Source: Nocardia sp. NBC_01329
Lineage (GTDB): Bacteria > Actinomycetota > Actinomycetes > Mycobacteriales > Mycobacteriaceae
Direction of reading: 5' to 3'
Assembly: GCF_035956715.1 (NCBI RefSeq)
Contig: NZ_CP108381.1
Span: forward strand, 5,860,001-5,924,000
DNA length: 64,000 nt
The notes under the pieces are model-generated. The model was not told the DNA's origin. It saw nothing but the letters and a program-made list of their open reading frames with translations, and did no database searches. The position numbers and the translations under genes are program-made. This document shows positions 19,129-27,920 of the stretch, one piece after another. Position 1 is the stretch's first letter. Each line of letters opens with the position of its first letter.

Positions 19129-20229
19129 TCATGCGTCGCCGGAAGGTACGGCGCAATCGAGAGCGCCGAGCAGAGTGCGCAGTTTGGCGGTGGTCTCGGC
19201 GAGTTCGGCGTCCGGGTCGGAGGCCGCGACGATCCCGCCGCCGGCGTAGGCGCGCAACGTCCGTCCGTCGGCCGCCAGCTCGGCGCTGCGGATGGCGACC
19301 ACCCAGGTCCCGTCACCGTCGGCGGTGCACCAGCCGACCGCGCCGCCGTAGAAGCCCCGGTCGGCCTCGTGATCGGTGATGTATTCGAGCGCGTCCGCGG
19401 TCGGGGTCCCGCACACGGCCGGGGTCGGGTGCAGCAGCAGGGCGAGTTCGAGCGCGCTGGGCGCCGGGTCCCGCAGGATCCCGTGGATCGGGGTGCCCAG
19501 ATGCCAGACATCGTGTGTGGCGACGAGCCGCGGCCGCTCGGGGACCGAGAGTCCGGAGCAGACCGGGGCCAGCCGTTCGGCGATCCAGTCCACGACGAAC
19601 GCGTGTTCGGCGTGGTTCTTCGCGCTTGCCGCCAGCAGGTCGGCCTGCGCGGTATCGGCTGCCCGGTCCGCCAGCCGGGGCAGAGTGCCGGCCAGCGGAT
19701 ACAGCTCCACCGCTGTGCCGCGGCGTTGGATCAGAAGTTCCGGGCTGGCGCCGAGCAGCGTCGCGCCGGGGCGCCCGGCGGGCGTGAGATCGACCGCGAA
19801 GACATTGGCGCGCGGATGCCGGGTCAGCAGATATCCGGCGACCACCTCGGGGTCCAGGACGGCGTCGGCCTCGGCGCGCACCGACCGGGCCGCCACCACT
19901 TTGCGCAGGCGAGCGTCGGGCTCGTTCAACAGCTCCACCAACCGGGCCACCCGGGCGCGATGTCCGGCCGGGTCGGGGGTCTGCTCGACCACCCGGACCG
20001 CGGGCAGTTCCGGGAGAGCGGCGGGTCGCCACGGCCCCACGGTGTCGAGCAGGGCATCGGGTTCCACCAGCGCGGCCGGTCGGCGTGGATCGAACGGTAA
20101 TGACCCGGCTATCGCCGCCGCGGTCCCGTCCCGGAGTGCGGCCGCGGCCTGCCACGGGTCGCGATGGACGGCGCGTACGCCGCTGCCGCGCACCACGCTG
20201 TCGGGTCGTGCCAGCAGGAACCCGGTCAT
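19129..20229 (-). CDS. Isochorismate synthase (chorismate-binding enzyme)
   Basis: The product has 366 residues and belongs to the chorismate-binding family (EntC/MenF/DhbC group), which converts chorismate to isochorismate for menaquinone or siderophore synthesis. Visible family motifs are ARLRKVVAARSV, LLGASPELLIQ, PLAGTLPR, the SAKNHAEHAFVVDWI segment, LLHPTPAVCGTP and GFYGGAVGW near the C-terminus. Start ATG at 20229. No other siderophore or menaquinone genes are nearby, so the pathway cannot be decided here. The closest M. tuberculosis counterpart by type is EntC, which is not in the syntenic block. Confidence 0.88.
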   Translation of the reverse strand: MTGFLLARPDSVVRGSGVRAVHRDPWQAAAALRDGTAAAIAGSLPFDPRRPAALVEPDALLDTVGPWRPAALPELPAVRVVEQTPDPAGHRARVARLVELLNEPDARLRKVVAARSVRAEADAVLDPEVVAGYLLTRHPRANVFAVDLTPAGRPGATLLGASPELLIQRRGTAVELYPLAGTLPRLADRAADTAQADLLAASAKNHAEHAFVVDWIAERLAPVCSGLSVPERPRLVATHDVWHLGTPIHGILRDPAPSALELALLLHPTPAVCGTPTADALEYITDHEADRGFYGGAVGWCTADGDGTWVVAIRSAELAADGRTLRAYAGGGIVAASDPDAELAETTAKLRTLLGALDCAVPSGDA

Positions 20230-20259
20230 ACGCCGACCGTAGCCCGGTTCGCGGCGACC

Positions 20260-20772
20260 CTATTTCGCGGCGTGATCGTTACGCCCGTTCGGCCGGTCAT
20301 CGGCTCGTTGCACCGGGGGCACCAGGAAAACCGGGCGATGGCAGTGTTTGAGGACGGCGTCGGCGACACTGCTGTGCACCAGCGCCCGTAACCCGGTGGC
20401 GCCGCGGGTGCCCGCCACGATGATGTCGACGTCGAGTTCGTCGGCGACCTCGACGACCGCCTGCCAGACACCGGTGGCGTATTCCTGTATGCGAGCCTCG
20501 GCGTTCAGGCCCGCCAGGCCTGCCAGGTGCACGCCCTCGTCGTTGATTGCGCGGGCGGTGCTGTAGGCGATGTCCTCGAGTTCCTCGTCGGGCACCCATT
20601 CCGGTTGCACCATCCCGGAGATGCCGGATATTCGCGCCGCCTGCCGCACCATCGGCTCCCAGGCGGTGACGACCACTGCGCGGTCGGCGGCGAGGAAACG
20701 CCCGGCGTATTCGATCGCGCGTTTGGCGTGTTCGGAACCGTCGTATGCGATGAGCATCAGATCGCAGGGCAT
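20260..20772 (-). CDS. Universal stress protein (UspA family)
   Basis: The product has 170 residues. The start is set at the ATG behind a strong GGAGGAG site; an in-frame codon seven residues upstream was not used. The N-terminal LMLIAYDGSEHAKRAIEYA and the C-terminal GTRGATGLRALVHSS with FLVPP match the ATP-binding USP fold, including the G-2x-G-9x-S pattern. These proteins bind ATP or AMP and modulate stress survival. It is 30 bases upstream of, and co-directional with, the isochorismate synthase gene. Confidence 0.9.
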   Translation of the reverse strand: MPCDLMLIAYDGSEHAKRAIEYAGRFLAADRAVVVTAWEPMVRQAARISGISGMVQPEWVPDEELEDIAYSTARAINDEGVHLAGLAGLNAEARIQEYATGVWQAVVEVADELDVDIIVAGTRGATGLRALVHSSVADAVLKHCHRPVFLVPPVQRADDRPNGRNDHAAK

Positions 20773-20876
20773 ATCAGCTCCTCCGAGGCGCAATCCTGAC
20801 CGGTGTTACCAGATTACCTCCGGGCGGAAGCCGAGCCGAGGTTTCACGGTCGCGGTGCTCGGGCTACCGTCGACCG

Positions 20877-22058
20877 ATGCGGAAGATACCGTTCGTCCTG
20901 CTCGCGGTGCTCGCCGTGGTCCTTGCCGGCTGTTCGGGCGGTGACGGCGGCGGCTCCGGTACCACGACCACCGCGAGCCCCGGTGGCGCGACCGGTCCCG
21001 AGGGCGCGGCCGGTGGTGAAGCCGGCCCCACCACCACAGCCGGCGGCGATTGCGCCGCCCAGTTCCTGGGGCAGTTCACTACTCGGGAGAAGCTCGCGCA
21101 GTTGCTCACTGTCGGAGTGACCGGCACCGACGACGCGCTCGCCGTGGTACGCGACCATCAGGTCGGCGGGATCTTCGTCGGCAGCTGGACCGACCAGTCG
21201 ATGCTCACCGAAGGTGGTCTCGCACAGGTGACGGCCGCGGCGAAAACGCCGCTCATGGTGACCACCGACGAGGAGGGCGGCCGAGTGTCGCGCCTGGGGA
21301 ATCTGATCGGTACCGCGCCGTCGGCCCGGGAAACCGCGCAGACCATGACATCCGATGAGTTCTACACCGCGACCCTGGACCGCGCGCGTGCCATGCAGGA
21401 CCTGGGGATCACGGTGGATTTCGCCCCGGATATCGATGTGAGCTCCCAGCCCGATGATTCGGTGATCGGTGACCGTTCGTTCTCCGACGATCCGGCCGTG
21501 GTCACCGACTACGCCGACGCGTATATCCGCGCCATGCACGAGGTCGGTCTCGGTACGGTGCTCAAGCATTTCCCGGGCCACGGGTCCAGCACCGGTGATT
21601 CTCATCTGGGGGCCGTGACCGTGCCTCCGCTGTCGGAGCTGAGCGATAGCGATCTGGTGCCGTTCCGCGAGTTGATCGATTCGGGTTCCGCCGTGATGGT
21701 CGGTCACCTCGATGTTCCCGGTCTGACCACCCCGGGCGTTCCGGCGAGTATCAGCCCGGAGGTGATGAATTTGCTGCGTGAGGGCTCCGGGTACGGGGCG
21801 GCGCCCTTCGACGGCCCGATCTTCACCGACGATCTGAGCGGAATGGCCGCGATCACCGATCGGTTGTCCATCGAGCAGGCGGTGGAGGCCGCGCTGGTGG
21901 CAGGCGTGGACAATGCCCTGTGGATCAGTACCGACGCCGTGGGTCAGGTCCTCGACCAGTTGGAACAGGCGGTGGCCGCCGGGCGGTTGCCGATGGAACG
22001 AGTGGACGCCTCCGTGCTCCGGATGGCCGACTACAAGCGGGTACCGCGCGCCTGCTGA
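20877..22058 (+). CDS. lpqI: LpqI-type lipoprotein, family 3 glycoside hydrolase (beta-N-acetylhexosaminidase)
   Basis: The product has 393 residues. The signal peptide ends in the lipobox LAGC with Cys19, followed by a Ser/Gly/Thr-rich linker and a GH3 catalytic domain. NagZ-type signatures are KHFPGHGSSTGDSH (with the catalytic His-Asp loop) and the nucleophile region FTDDLSGMAAI. Members remove N-acetylglucosamine from muropeptides for peptidoglycan recycling. In M. tuberculosis LpqI (Rv0237) also lies just beyond aftD and Rv0236A and before a TetR gene, as here. The protein is expected to be anchored on the outside of the membrane. Confidence 0.92.
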   Translation: MRKIPFVLLAVLAVVLAGCSGGDGGGSGTTTTASPGGATGPEGAAGGEAGPTTTAGGDCAAQFLGQFTTREKLAQLLTVGVTGTDDALAVVRDHQVGGIFVGSWTDQSMLTEGGLAQVTAAAKTPLMVTTDEEGGRVSRLGNLIGTAPSARETAQTMTSDEFYTATLDRARAMQDLGITVDFAPDIDVSSQPDDSVIGDRSFSDDPAVVTDYADAYIRAMHEVGLGTVLKHFPGHGSSTGDSHLGAVTVPPLSELSDSDLVPFRELIDSGSAVMVGHLDVPGLTTPGVPASISPEVMNLLREGSGYGAAPFDGPIFTDDLSGMAAITDRLSIEQAVEAALVAGVDNALWISTDAVGQVLDQLEQAVAAGRLPMERVDASVLRMADYKRVPRAC

Positions 22059-22181
22059 GCGGGCGGTGACGGGCCGGCGGGGGGCCGGCCCGGGCGAGAC
22101 GGGGGTTTCGGGTTTCCGGCCGTCCACCGGAAGAACGTCGGCGTGCGCGCATCGCGGCCGGTGGTTCCGGTCCTGCGGAAC

Positions 22182-22195
22182 TTACTTTGGAGTAA
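22182..22195 (+). promoter_or_regulatory. Operator-like palindrome upstream of the TetR gene
   Basis: TTACTTTGGAGTAA, flanked by AAC and TAT, lies 30 bases before the TetR start codon. It matches the exact palindrome TTACTCCGGAGTAA between fabG4 and fadA2 at 12 of 14 positions. Autoregulation by the downstream TetR protein is the simplest reading. Confidence 0.68.
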
Positions 22196-22225
22196 TATAG
22201 AGAGCTCACGCGGCTAGGAGATGTA

Positions 22226-22858
22226 ATGGCGGGCGGTACGAAAAGACTTCCGAGAGCGGTGCGCGAGCAGCAGATGCTCGATGCCGCGGTCGAGGTCTTC
22301 TCGCGCAAGGGCTTCCACGAAACCTCCATGGACGCCATCGCCGCCGAGGCCGAGATCTCCAAACCGATGCTGTATTTGTACTACGGCTCCAAGGACGAAC
22401 TCTTCCGCGCCTGTATCCAGCGCGAGGGCCTGCGCTTCCTCGAATCCGTCGCACCCGCCGGCAACCCACTGCTCAGCCCGCACGAACAATTGCGCACCGC
22501 GCTCGAGGGATTCCTCGGTTTCGTCGATATGCACCGCAATTCGTGGCAGGTCCTGTACCGCCAAGCCCTCGGGCAGCAGGCATTCGCCTCGGAGATCGAG
22601 AACGCCCGCGAGCGGGTCATCGAGTTGACCGCCAAGCTGCTGGAGTCGAGCGCCAAACACGCAGATCCGGGCACCAACTTCGATATCGTCGCCGTCGCCG
22701 TGATCGGCGCGGGGGAGGCCATCGCCGATTCCGTGGCCGACGGCCGGATCGATGTGGCCGAGGCGGTGGATCTGCTGGACGCGCTGGCCTGGCGGGGGCT
22801 GTCGGGTCGCAAACCGGGGTCGGCCGATACCGCCGAATCGATGGATCTGCCCGAATAG
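22226..22858 (+). CDS. TetR/AcrR family transcriptional regulator (Rv0238-like)
   Basis: The product has 210 residues. The N-terminal HTH is clear: REQQMLDAAVEVFSRKGFHE, then TSMDAIAAEAEISKPMLYLY, typical of TetR. The C-terminal ligand-binding half is helical. It follows lpqI, as Rv0238 follows Rv0237. A palindrome of the type TTACTCCGGAGTAA is immediately upstream and recurs at the fabG4/fadA2 and fadE5 promoters. I infer that this protein is the regulator of those fatty-acyl genes, with an acyl-CoA-type ligand possible. That is a prediction, not established. Confidence 0.9.
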   Translation: MAGGTKRLPRAVREQQMLDAAVEVFSRKGFHETSMDAIAAEAEISKPMLYLYYGSKDELFRACIQREGLRFLESVAPAGNPLLSPHEQLRTALEGFLGFVDMHRNSWQVLYRQALGQQAFASEIENARERVIELTAKLLESSAKHADPGTNFDIVAVAVIGAGEAIADSVADGRIDVAEAVDLLDALAWRGLSGRKPGSADTAESMDLPE

Positions 22859-22878
22859 TGGCAAGTGAGCCGGCCGGT

Positions 22879-24120
22879 TCAGGATTTCGCGGGCCGCGGC
22901 CGGTCCCGGCGTCGCGCCCACTGTCGGCACGGCTCTTCCACCAGGGCGTGGCTGGCCGCGGCGATCGGCAGGGTGAACGCGATCGTCAGCACCAGCACGA
23001 CTCCGAAGTCACCTTGGAACGGCAGGATGCCGAATACCGGGAAGATCACCGACAGCACGGCGAGATGCCACATGAAGATGCCGTAGGACCAGCGCCCCGC
23101 GGTCGCGACCGGTGCCGCGGTGAGCCAGCGGTGCGGTTTGTCCGGTGGTCCGAGCACCAGCGGAGCCAGCAGTGCGAAGCCGAGCACCGCGCCGAGCCCC
23201 ATCTTCGCGGCGTACTGCCACGGTTCTGCCCGGGTCAGTCCGGCGACCCCGCCCAATCGTGTCGACGACGCCACGAACGCCGCGGCGGCGATCGCCCACA
23301 TGACCGGCTGGTTGCCCAGTAGCCGCAAACGCTGCCGCCAGCGGTTGTCGCAGGTCAGTTCGGCGAGCAGCATGCCGCCCGCGAACCAGGGGATATAGGC
23401 CGGGAGCCAGTTGTCGGCGTGGATGGCGTCCGGGGTCGGGACCGGGATGAAGTTCCAGCTCAGAAAAGCCAGCCCGAGTGCGAGAACCGCCGGTACCCGC
23501 GCCGCCGCCGCGCGGCCGCGCAATCCGTGCAGCAGCCAGGCCAGGAACGGCAGCGCTATATAGAAGGCCACCTCGACCGAGAGACTCCACATCTGAGTGA
23601 GTCCGTCGGTCAGGGTGAGGGGAACGAAAACCTGGAGCAGCAGCAGGTTCGAAATCCACACCTGTAGACCGGCGGTGCCCGCTGCTGCCGGGACCAGGAC
23701 GAGGACAGTGCAGACCACGACCCAATAAGCGGGCACGATCCGGGCCACCCGATGCCGCAGGTAGTACCCGAGCGTGGGTGCCTCGCCGAGCCCGTGCGCG
23801 GTGAGCGCGTGCGGGCGCCACAGCAGGAAACCGGACAGCGCGAAGAACACCGCGACGGCCATATCGAAGCGTTCCAGCAACCGGCCTCCGGGAATACCGG
23901 TGGTGCCCGTCTGGAAGGCCACGTGGGTGAGCAGTACACCCAGGGCCGCCAGGCCACGCATACCCTCGAGCGCGGGGAGGAACCCCCGCTGACGCGCCGC
24001 GGGCCCCGGCGTCCGGCCGGACGGGCGGGTGCCATTGTCGGCCTCGGCCTGGTCAGCGGTGGGGCCGGCCGGTTCGACGGGCGGTCGGGAGCCGGTATCG
24101 GTCGTCGGGGTGGTCGTCAT
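22879..24120 (-). CDS. Acyltransferase 3 family membrane protein (Rv0228/TmaT-like)
   Basis: The product has about 413 residues. A short polar N-terminus is followed by about ten membrane helices. The acyltransferase-3 signature is present: FLPALEGMRGLAALGVLLTH (catalytic His) and DMAVAVFFALSGFLLWRPH. In Corynebacterium the related TmaT acetylates trehalose monomycolate, which aids its export. It is divergent from the DUF3068 (PgfA-like) gene, an adjacency also known in corynebacteria. Acetylation of trehalose monomycolate here is inferred from that context. The start was set at the internal ATG (24120); the frame is open 17 codons further. Confidence 0.82.
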   Translation of the reverse strand: MTTTPTTDTGSRPPVEPAGPTADQAEADNGTRPSGRTPGPAARQRGFLPALEGMRGLAALGVLLTHVAFQTGTTGIPGGRLLERFDMAVAVFFALSGFLLWRPHALTAHGLGEAPTLGYYLRHRVARIVPAYWVVVCTVLVLVPAAAGTAGLQVWISNLLLLQVFVPLTLTDGLTQMWSLSVEVAFYIALPFLAWLLHGLRGRAAAARVPAVLALGLAFLSWNFIPVPTPDAIHADNWLPAYIPWFAGGMLLAELTCDNRWRQRLRLLGNQPVMWAIAAAAFVASSTRLGGVAGLTRAEPWQYAAKMGLGAVLGFALLAPLVLGPPDKPHRWLTAAPVATAGRWSYGIFMWHLAVLSVIFPVFGILPFQGDFGVVLVLTIAFTLPIAAASHALVEEPCRQWARRRDRPRPAKS

Positions 24121-24322
24121 CGGGGTCCAGTCTGCCGGGCCGCTCGGGCGCGTAGGAAGCCGGTATTTCACAATGAGGGTTAGACTCCCCCCGATTTCGG
24201 TCCGATTCCGGCCTCGCCACCGCCCGGGTAACCTCCAGGCTGTTAGTGTCGGGGCTCACGAGTGCCGCGGCGCCCCGCTGTACCCGCGGAACGACCTGTG
24301 TTCTACGACGAGGAGACTTTGC

Positions 24323-25504
24323 ATGGCACTGAGTGCCGGAACCAGAAGGACGGTTGCCTGCGTGCTCGTGGGTCTCGGCGCGTTGCTGATCGTCGCCGCG
24401 TTGATGATCCCGACCTACACCGTCAGCAAAATGGCCAAGACTCCTCTCGATCTCGAGATCACCACGGTCGCGGTCAATCAGAAGGATCAGGAAAGCCTGG
24501 TCCTGGACTCCTCGTCGCTGACCGCCGAGGGCCGCTCGGCGGAGGTCAACAAGAACGTGCCGCTGGTCTCCCAGCGTTTTCTCACCGTCGAGGATCCCTC
24601 CGACGCCGACGAGATGACCATCCAGGCGGGTAACACGCTGCGCCGGATCGACAAGTCCGGTGACACCGGCGTGCTGACCGCCTACGTCGACCGGGTCACC
24701 ATCGATCGTACGACCGGTGAGCCGGTGGCCGCCGATCCCAACGGTTCGATCGCGATCACCACCAACTCCAAGGGCGAGGCGCTCGCGGATCCGGTGCAGC
24801 ACACGGGGCTGCAGTATCGGTTCCCGATCGGTACCGAGAAGAAGACCTACCCGTATTTCGACGTGCTCGCCCGGACCACCACCGATATGGAGTTCCAGGA
24901 AGAGACCGAGATCAACGGCACCAAGGTCTACCACTTCCGGCAGAACGTCCCGGTGACCAACCTGAACGATGTCTCCAAGGCGCCGACCAACAAACTGGAA
25001 CTTCCCGCCGCCAAGTGGGGCGTCGAGGGTGGCGAGGAACCGGTCACCATGTACCGCTTCTACGGCAACACCCGCGACGTATGGGTCGAGCCGGAGACCG
25101 GCACGGTCGTCAAGGGCGGCGAACAGCTCAACATCTTCTACGGCCGCAGTGCCGACAAAGTCGAGGTGCAGGCGCTCAAGGCCAATATGGTCTTCGATAC
25201 CGACACTGTCGAATCGCAGCTGGCCGTGGCCAAGGACAATATCGACACGCTGTCGCTGTTCGGCCGGGTGCTGCCGATCGTCTTCGGCATCATCGGTGTG
25301 CTCGCGCTGATCGCCGGTATCGCCCTCGGGCTGACCGGTGGCCGCGGTGGTAACCCGGCCCGGCCCACCGGCCCCACCGGTCGCCGCCCCGGTGGGAGTT
25401 CGCCGGTCGCCGCCTCGGCCGCCGACGCGCCGACCACCACGCTGCCGCGCACCGGCGACGCGGACGCTCCGACGGAGACCATCAAGCTCCCGAAGAATCT
25501 CTGA
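24323..25504 (+). CDS. pgfA: DUF3068 membrane protein, PgfA-like (Rv0227c homologue)
   Basis: The product has 393 residues. The ATG follows an AGGAG site; the longer in-frame extension is not a gene. A membrane helix at about residues 10-30 is followed by a large external domain and a second helix near residues 311-335. A cytoplasmic Pro/Thr-rich tail closes it. This is the DUF3068 layout. PgfA of mycobacteria and NCgl2760 of Corynebacterium belong to the family. They affect polar growth, trehalose monomycolate trafficking with MmpL3, and lipomannan maturation. It is divergent from the TmaT-like gene. The symbol is by family and position only. Confidence 0.85.
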   Translation: MALSAGTRRTVACVLVGLGALLIVAALMIPTYTVSKMAKTPLDLEITTVAVNQKDQESLVLDSSSLTAEGRSAEVNKNVPLVSQRFLTVEDPSDADEMTIQAGNTLRRIDKSGDTGVLTAYVDRVTIDRTTGEPVAADPNGSIAITTNSKGEALADPVQHTGLQYRFPIGTEKKTYPYFDVLARTTTDMEFQEETEINGTKVYHFRQNVPVTNLNDVSKAPTNKLELPAAKWGVEGGEEPVTMYRFYGNTRDVWVEPETGTVVKGGEQLNIFYGRSADKVEVQALKANMVFDTDTVESQLAVAKDNIDTLSLFGRVLPIVFGIIGVLALIAGIALGLTGGRGGNPARPTGPTGRRPGGSSPVAASAADAPTTTLPRTGDADAPTETIKLPKNL

Positions 25505-25550
25505 GCCCGGCGGGGGCAGCGAAGGCGCCTCCGGACCGGAACGCGGATTC

Positions 25551-25597
25551 ACACGATCGTCGCAACACTCTTGAAGTAGAGGTTGCGGCGATCGTGT
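25551..25597 (+). terminator. Long inverted repeat after the DUF3068 gene
   Basis: ACACGATCGTCGCAAC and GTTGCGGCGATCGTGT pair over 16 bases with one G-T wobble, around a 15-base loop, 46 bases after the pgfA stop. CGTTTC follows. It likely ends the pgfA transcript and also marks the left border of the island that follows. Confidence 0.6.
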
Positions 25598-25629
25598 CGT
25601 TTCACGGGAAGCTGCACTTCTCATCAGTA

Positions 25630-25677
25630 ACTATCATTGATGATACCTTCATGTAAGATACTATCTTGAATGATAGT
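25630..25677 (+). promoter_or_regulatory. AT-rich inverted repeat before the DUF234-type ATPase gene
   Basis: ACTATCATT (25630-25638) is the exact reverse complement of AATGATAGT (25669-25677). The 30 bases between them contain further GATAC repeats. The block is strikingly A+T-rich against its GC-rich surroundings and ends just before the AAGGAGG ribosome site. It is probably a promoter-operator, possibly autoregulated. Confidence 0.6.
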
Positions 25678-25690
25678 AAAAGGAGGGTGG

Positions 25691-27112
25691 GTGGACGGGT
25701 TCATTGGGCGACGCGCTGAACTCGCAGTGCTCGACGAACTGCTCGAGCCGTTGCGCAGGGGTGCTCGGTCGGGGCGGCCGGGTCGAGCGGTACTGATCCG
25801 GGGGCGCAGGCGAGTGGGGAAGTCGCGGCTCGTCGAGGAGTTCCTGGCGCGGGCGCGGGTGCCGCACGTGTTCTTTACTGCGGTGGGTGGGTCGCGTGAC
25901 GAGGACTTGGCGGGATTTGTCTCGGAGATCGCGGACTCGGAGCTACCCGGCGGCGAAAGGGTGTCGGAGTTCGCGGCACCGAAGACCTGGCGGGCCGCGT
26001 TCGATCTACTTGCCACTGTGCTGCCCACGGATCGTCCGAGCGTCGTAGTGCTGGACGAAATGCCTTATTTGGTGCGGGAGGATCGGGCATTCGAGGGCAC
26101 CCTGCAGAAGGTGTTCGACCGGACTCTGTCGAAGCTGCCGGTGCTGTTGGTGCTCATCGGATCCGATATCGCGATGATGGAGAAGCTCAACACTTATGGG
26201 CGGCCGTTCTACCAACGTGGCACCGAAATGGTTGTACCACCGATGAATCCGCACGATGTCGCGGCCATGCTCGACCTCTCACCGGCAGATGCGTTCGACG
26301 CATACCTCGTGAGCGGCGGTCTGCCCCTCATTCTCGAGGAATGGCCGCGAGGGGCGGGGCTTTGGGATTATCTCGCCTACGCACTCCGCCGTCCGACCTC
26401 GGCGCTGCTGGTCAGCGCCGAACGGGCGCTGGCCGCGGAATTCCCCACCGAGGTGCAGGCGCGTACGGTTCTCGGCGCCATCGGTCACGGTGAGCGGACA
26501 TTCAGCCTTATCGGCCGGGCAGCCGGAGACCTGCCCCCGACCTCGCTCACTCGATCACTCGGGATGCTCGCCGACCGGCGCATGGTGGCGGTCGAGCGGC
26601 CCCTGTCGGTGCGGTCGAGTAGGGAAACCCGCTATCGCGTGGAAGATTCGCATCTGCGGTTCTGGCTGTTCTTTCTCGGTCCCGGTATGCCTGCGATAGA
26701 ACGAGGGCGGGGGGATCTGGTGCTCGAGACTATCCGGGCGGGCTGGACATCCTGGCGGGGCCGGGCCGTGGAGCCGGTGATCCGGGAAGCGATGTGGCGG
26801 GCTGCGGACAGGTACCTGCCCGAGGGGACGGGGGCGATCGGCGGTTACTGGACGCGGACGAACAACCCTGAGATAGATATCGTCGCCGCCGATCGGGGAC
26901 CGATCGCGAAGCGGATCACGTGTGTGGGATCGGTGAAATGGCTCGAGCAGAAGCCGTTCGATCAGCGAGATCTCGCGGCTCTCGTCACTCACCGTGCACA
27001 ACTACCGGGTGCCGATGCCGATACCCCGATGCTGGCTGTCGCGCGCGCGGGCGGCGCGATAGCGGGCGTGCAAGTGCTGACACCGGACGAACTGCTCGCG
27101 GCGTGGACCTGA
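25691..27112 (+). CDS. Archaeal-type AAA ATPase with DUF234-like C-terminus
   Basis: The product has about 473 residues. The GTG start sits behind AAGGAGG; a start 21 bases upstream overlaps the inverted repeat. The ATPase half opens FIGRRAELAVLDELLEPL with Walker A RGRRRVGKSR and Walker B VVVLDEMPYL. A winged-helix-like middle follows (ARTVLGAIGHGERTFSLIG). The C-terminal part has WTRTNNPEIDIVAADRG, a PD-(D/E)xK-like pattern of DUF234. Homologues occur scattered in bacteria and archaea and have no settled role. The surrounding A+T-rich promoter and its place in a break of synteny suggest transfer. Confidence 0.82.
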   Translation: MDGFIGRRAELAVLDELLEPLRRGARSGRPGRAVLIRGRRRVGKSRLVEEFLARARVPHVFFTAVGGSRDEDLAGFVSEIADSELPGGERVSEFAAPKTWRAAFDLLATVLPTDRPSVVVLDEMPYLVREDRAFEGTLQKVFDRTLSKLPVLLVLIGSDIAMMEKLNTYGRPFYQRGTEMVVPPMNPHDVAAMLDLSPADAFDAYLVSGGLPLILEEWPRGAGLWDYLAYALRRPTSALLVSAERALAAEFPTEVQARTVLGAIGHGERTFSLIGRAAGDLPPTSLTRSLGMLADRRMVAVERPLSVRSSRETRYRVEDSHLRFWLFFLGPGMPAIERGRGDLVLETIRAGWTSWRGRAVEPVIREAMWRAADRYLPEGTGAIGGYWTRTNNPEIDIVAADRGPIAKRITCVGSVKWLEQKPFDQRDLAALVTHRAQLPGADADTPMLAVARAGGAIAGVQVLTPDELLAAWT

Positions 27113-27319
27113 CGAAGCCGATATTCCGAGCGGCGCCTCGCGGCCGTCAGGGTCGCCGCGTGGGCTGCGCCGCCGCTCACCGGCTCCTCCGGCATATCCG
27201 GGATGCGGACGGAGCTGAGCGTGAACGGGCATGGGATACACGTTCACCGTGGACGGCATTCGATATCGGCGTGTGACCAGACTTCGCTCGACACGCCCAG
27301 CCAAGACGTGACACAATAT

Positions 27320-27353
27320 TCGAACGTTCCGAAATGGTGTTCGAAACGTTCGA
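27320..27353 (+). promoter_or_regulatory. Inverted-repeat operator of the HTH/PIN module
   Basis: TCGAACGTT (27320-27328) and AACGTTCGA (27345-27353) are exact reverse complements 16 bases apart. The second copy extends to the near-palindrome TCGAAACGTTCGA. The GGGGAGG ribosome site follows directly. Paired half sites here suit autoregulation by the HTH antitoxin. Confidence 0.68.
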
Positions 27354-27368
27354 TTGGGGAGGTTTCGC

Positions 27369-27908
27369 ATGGCTGCACGAGCGTTGGAGGAGAGGACCTT
27401 CATCCCGGACGAGGATCGCGAGAGCCTCGCGTCCGTGTTCAGCTTCCTCGCTGCTCATGAGCGACTCAGGGGCTCCGGCTCGAAGCCGGACCCCAGCTAC
27501 GCGCTGGTCGGTGTCGACGAGCACGATCGGATCGAACTTCCGGCGGAAGTCCACCAGGCTCTGAAACAGATCGTGGCCGCGTTGATGGCAGGCAAAGCCG
27601 TCACCGTGGCACCGCACAGCCTGACGCTGACCTCGCAGCAGGCAGCCGATCTCCTCGGTATCAGTCGACCGACCGTGATCCGGCTCATCGACAAACAGGA
27701 GCTGCCTGCCGAACGTGTAGGCACACGTCACCGGCTCCGCCTGGACGACGTCCTGACATACCGGGAAGCACGGCGTCAGGGTCGATACGACGCATTGGCG
27801 GCGATGGAGGTCGACATCGACGCCGAGGAAGATCCAGCGAAGGTGCGTGAGCAGTTGCGTGAGGTCCGCCATCTCGTTGCTGAGCGACGCCGAAAGACGA
27901 AGGGTTGA
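27369..27908 (+). CDS. Helix-turn-helix (Xis/MerR-type) antitoxin of a PIN toxin module
   Basis: The product has 179 residues. ATG behind GGGGAGG. The HTH_17-type domain is at residues 88-131: LTSQQAADLLGISRPTVIRL, with a downstream wing containing RHRLRLDDVLTYRE. The N-terminal half (residues 1-80) probably mediates dimerisation or toxin contact, and the basic C-terminus ends RRRKTKG. The PIN-domain gene follows after 12 bases. Antitoxins of this type pair with such PIN proteins in many actinobacteria. Autoregulation through the inverted repeat upstream is inferred. Confidence 0.83.
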   Translation: MAARALEERTFIPDEDRESLASVFSFLAAHERLRGSGSKPDPSYALVGVDEHDRIELPAEVHQALKQIVAALMAGKAVTVAPHSLTLTSQQAADLLGISRPTVIRLIDKQELPAERVGTRHRLRLDDVLTYREARRQGRYDALAAMEVDIDAEEDPAKVREQLREVRHLVAERRRKTKG

Positions 27909-27920
27909 AATAATTCCGGC

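Noticed and set aside
27320..27353. LexA/SOS box reading of the TCGAAC...GTTCGA sequence
   Set aside because: The mycobacterial SOS box needs four bases between TCGAAC and GTTCGA; here the spacing is 13 or the halves overlap. A toxin-antitoxin operator fits better.
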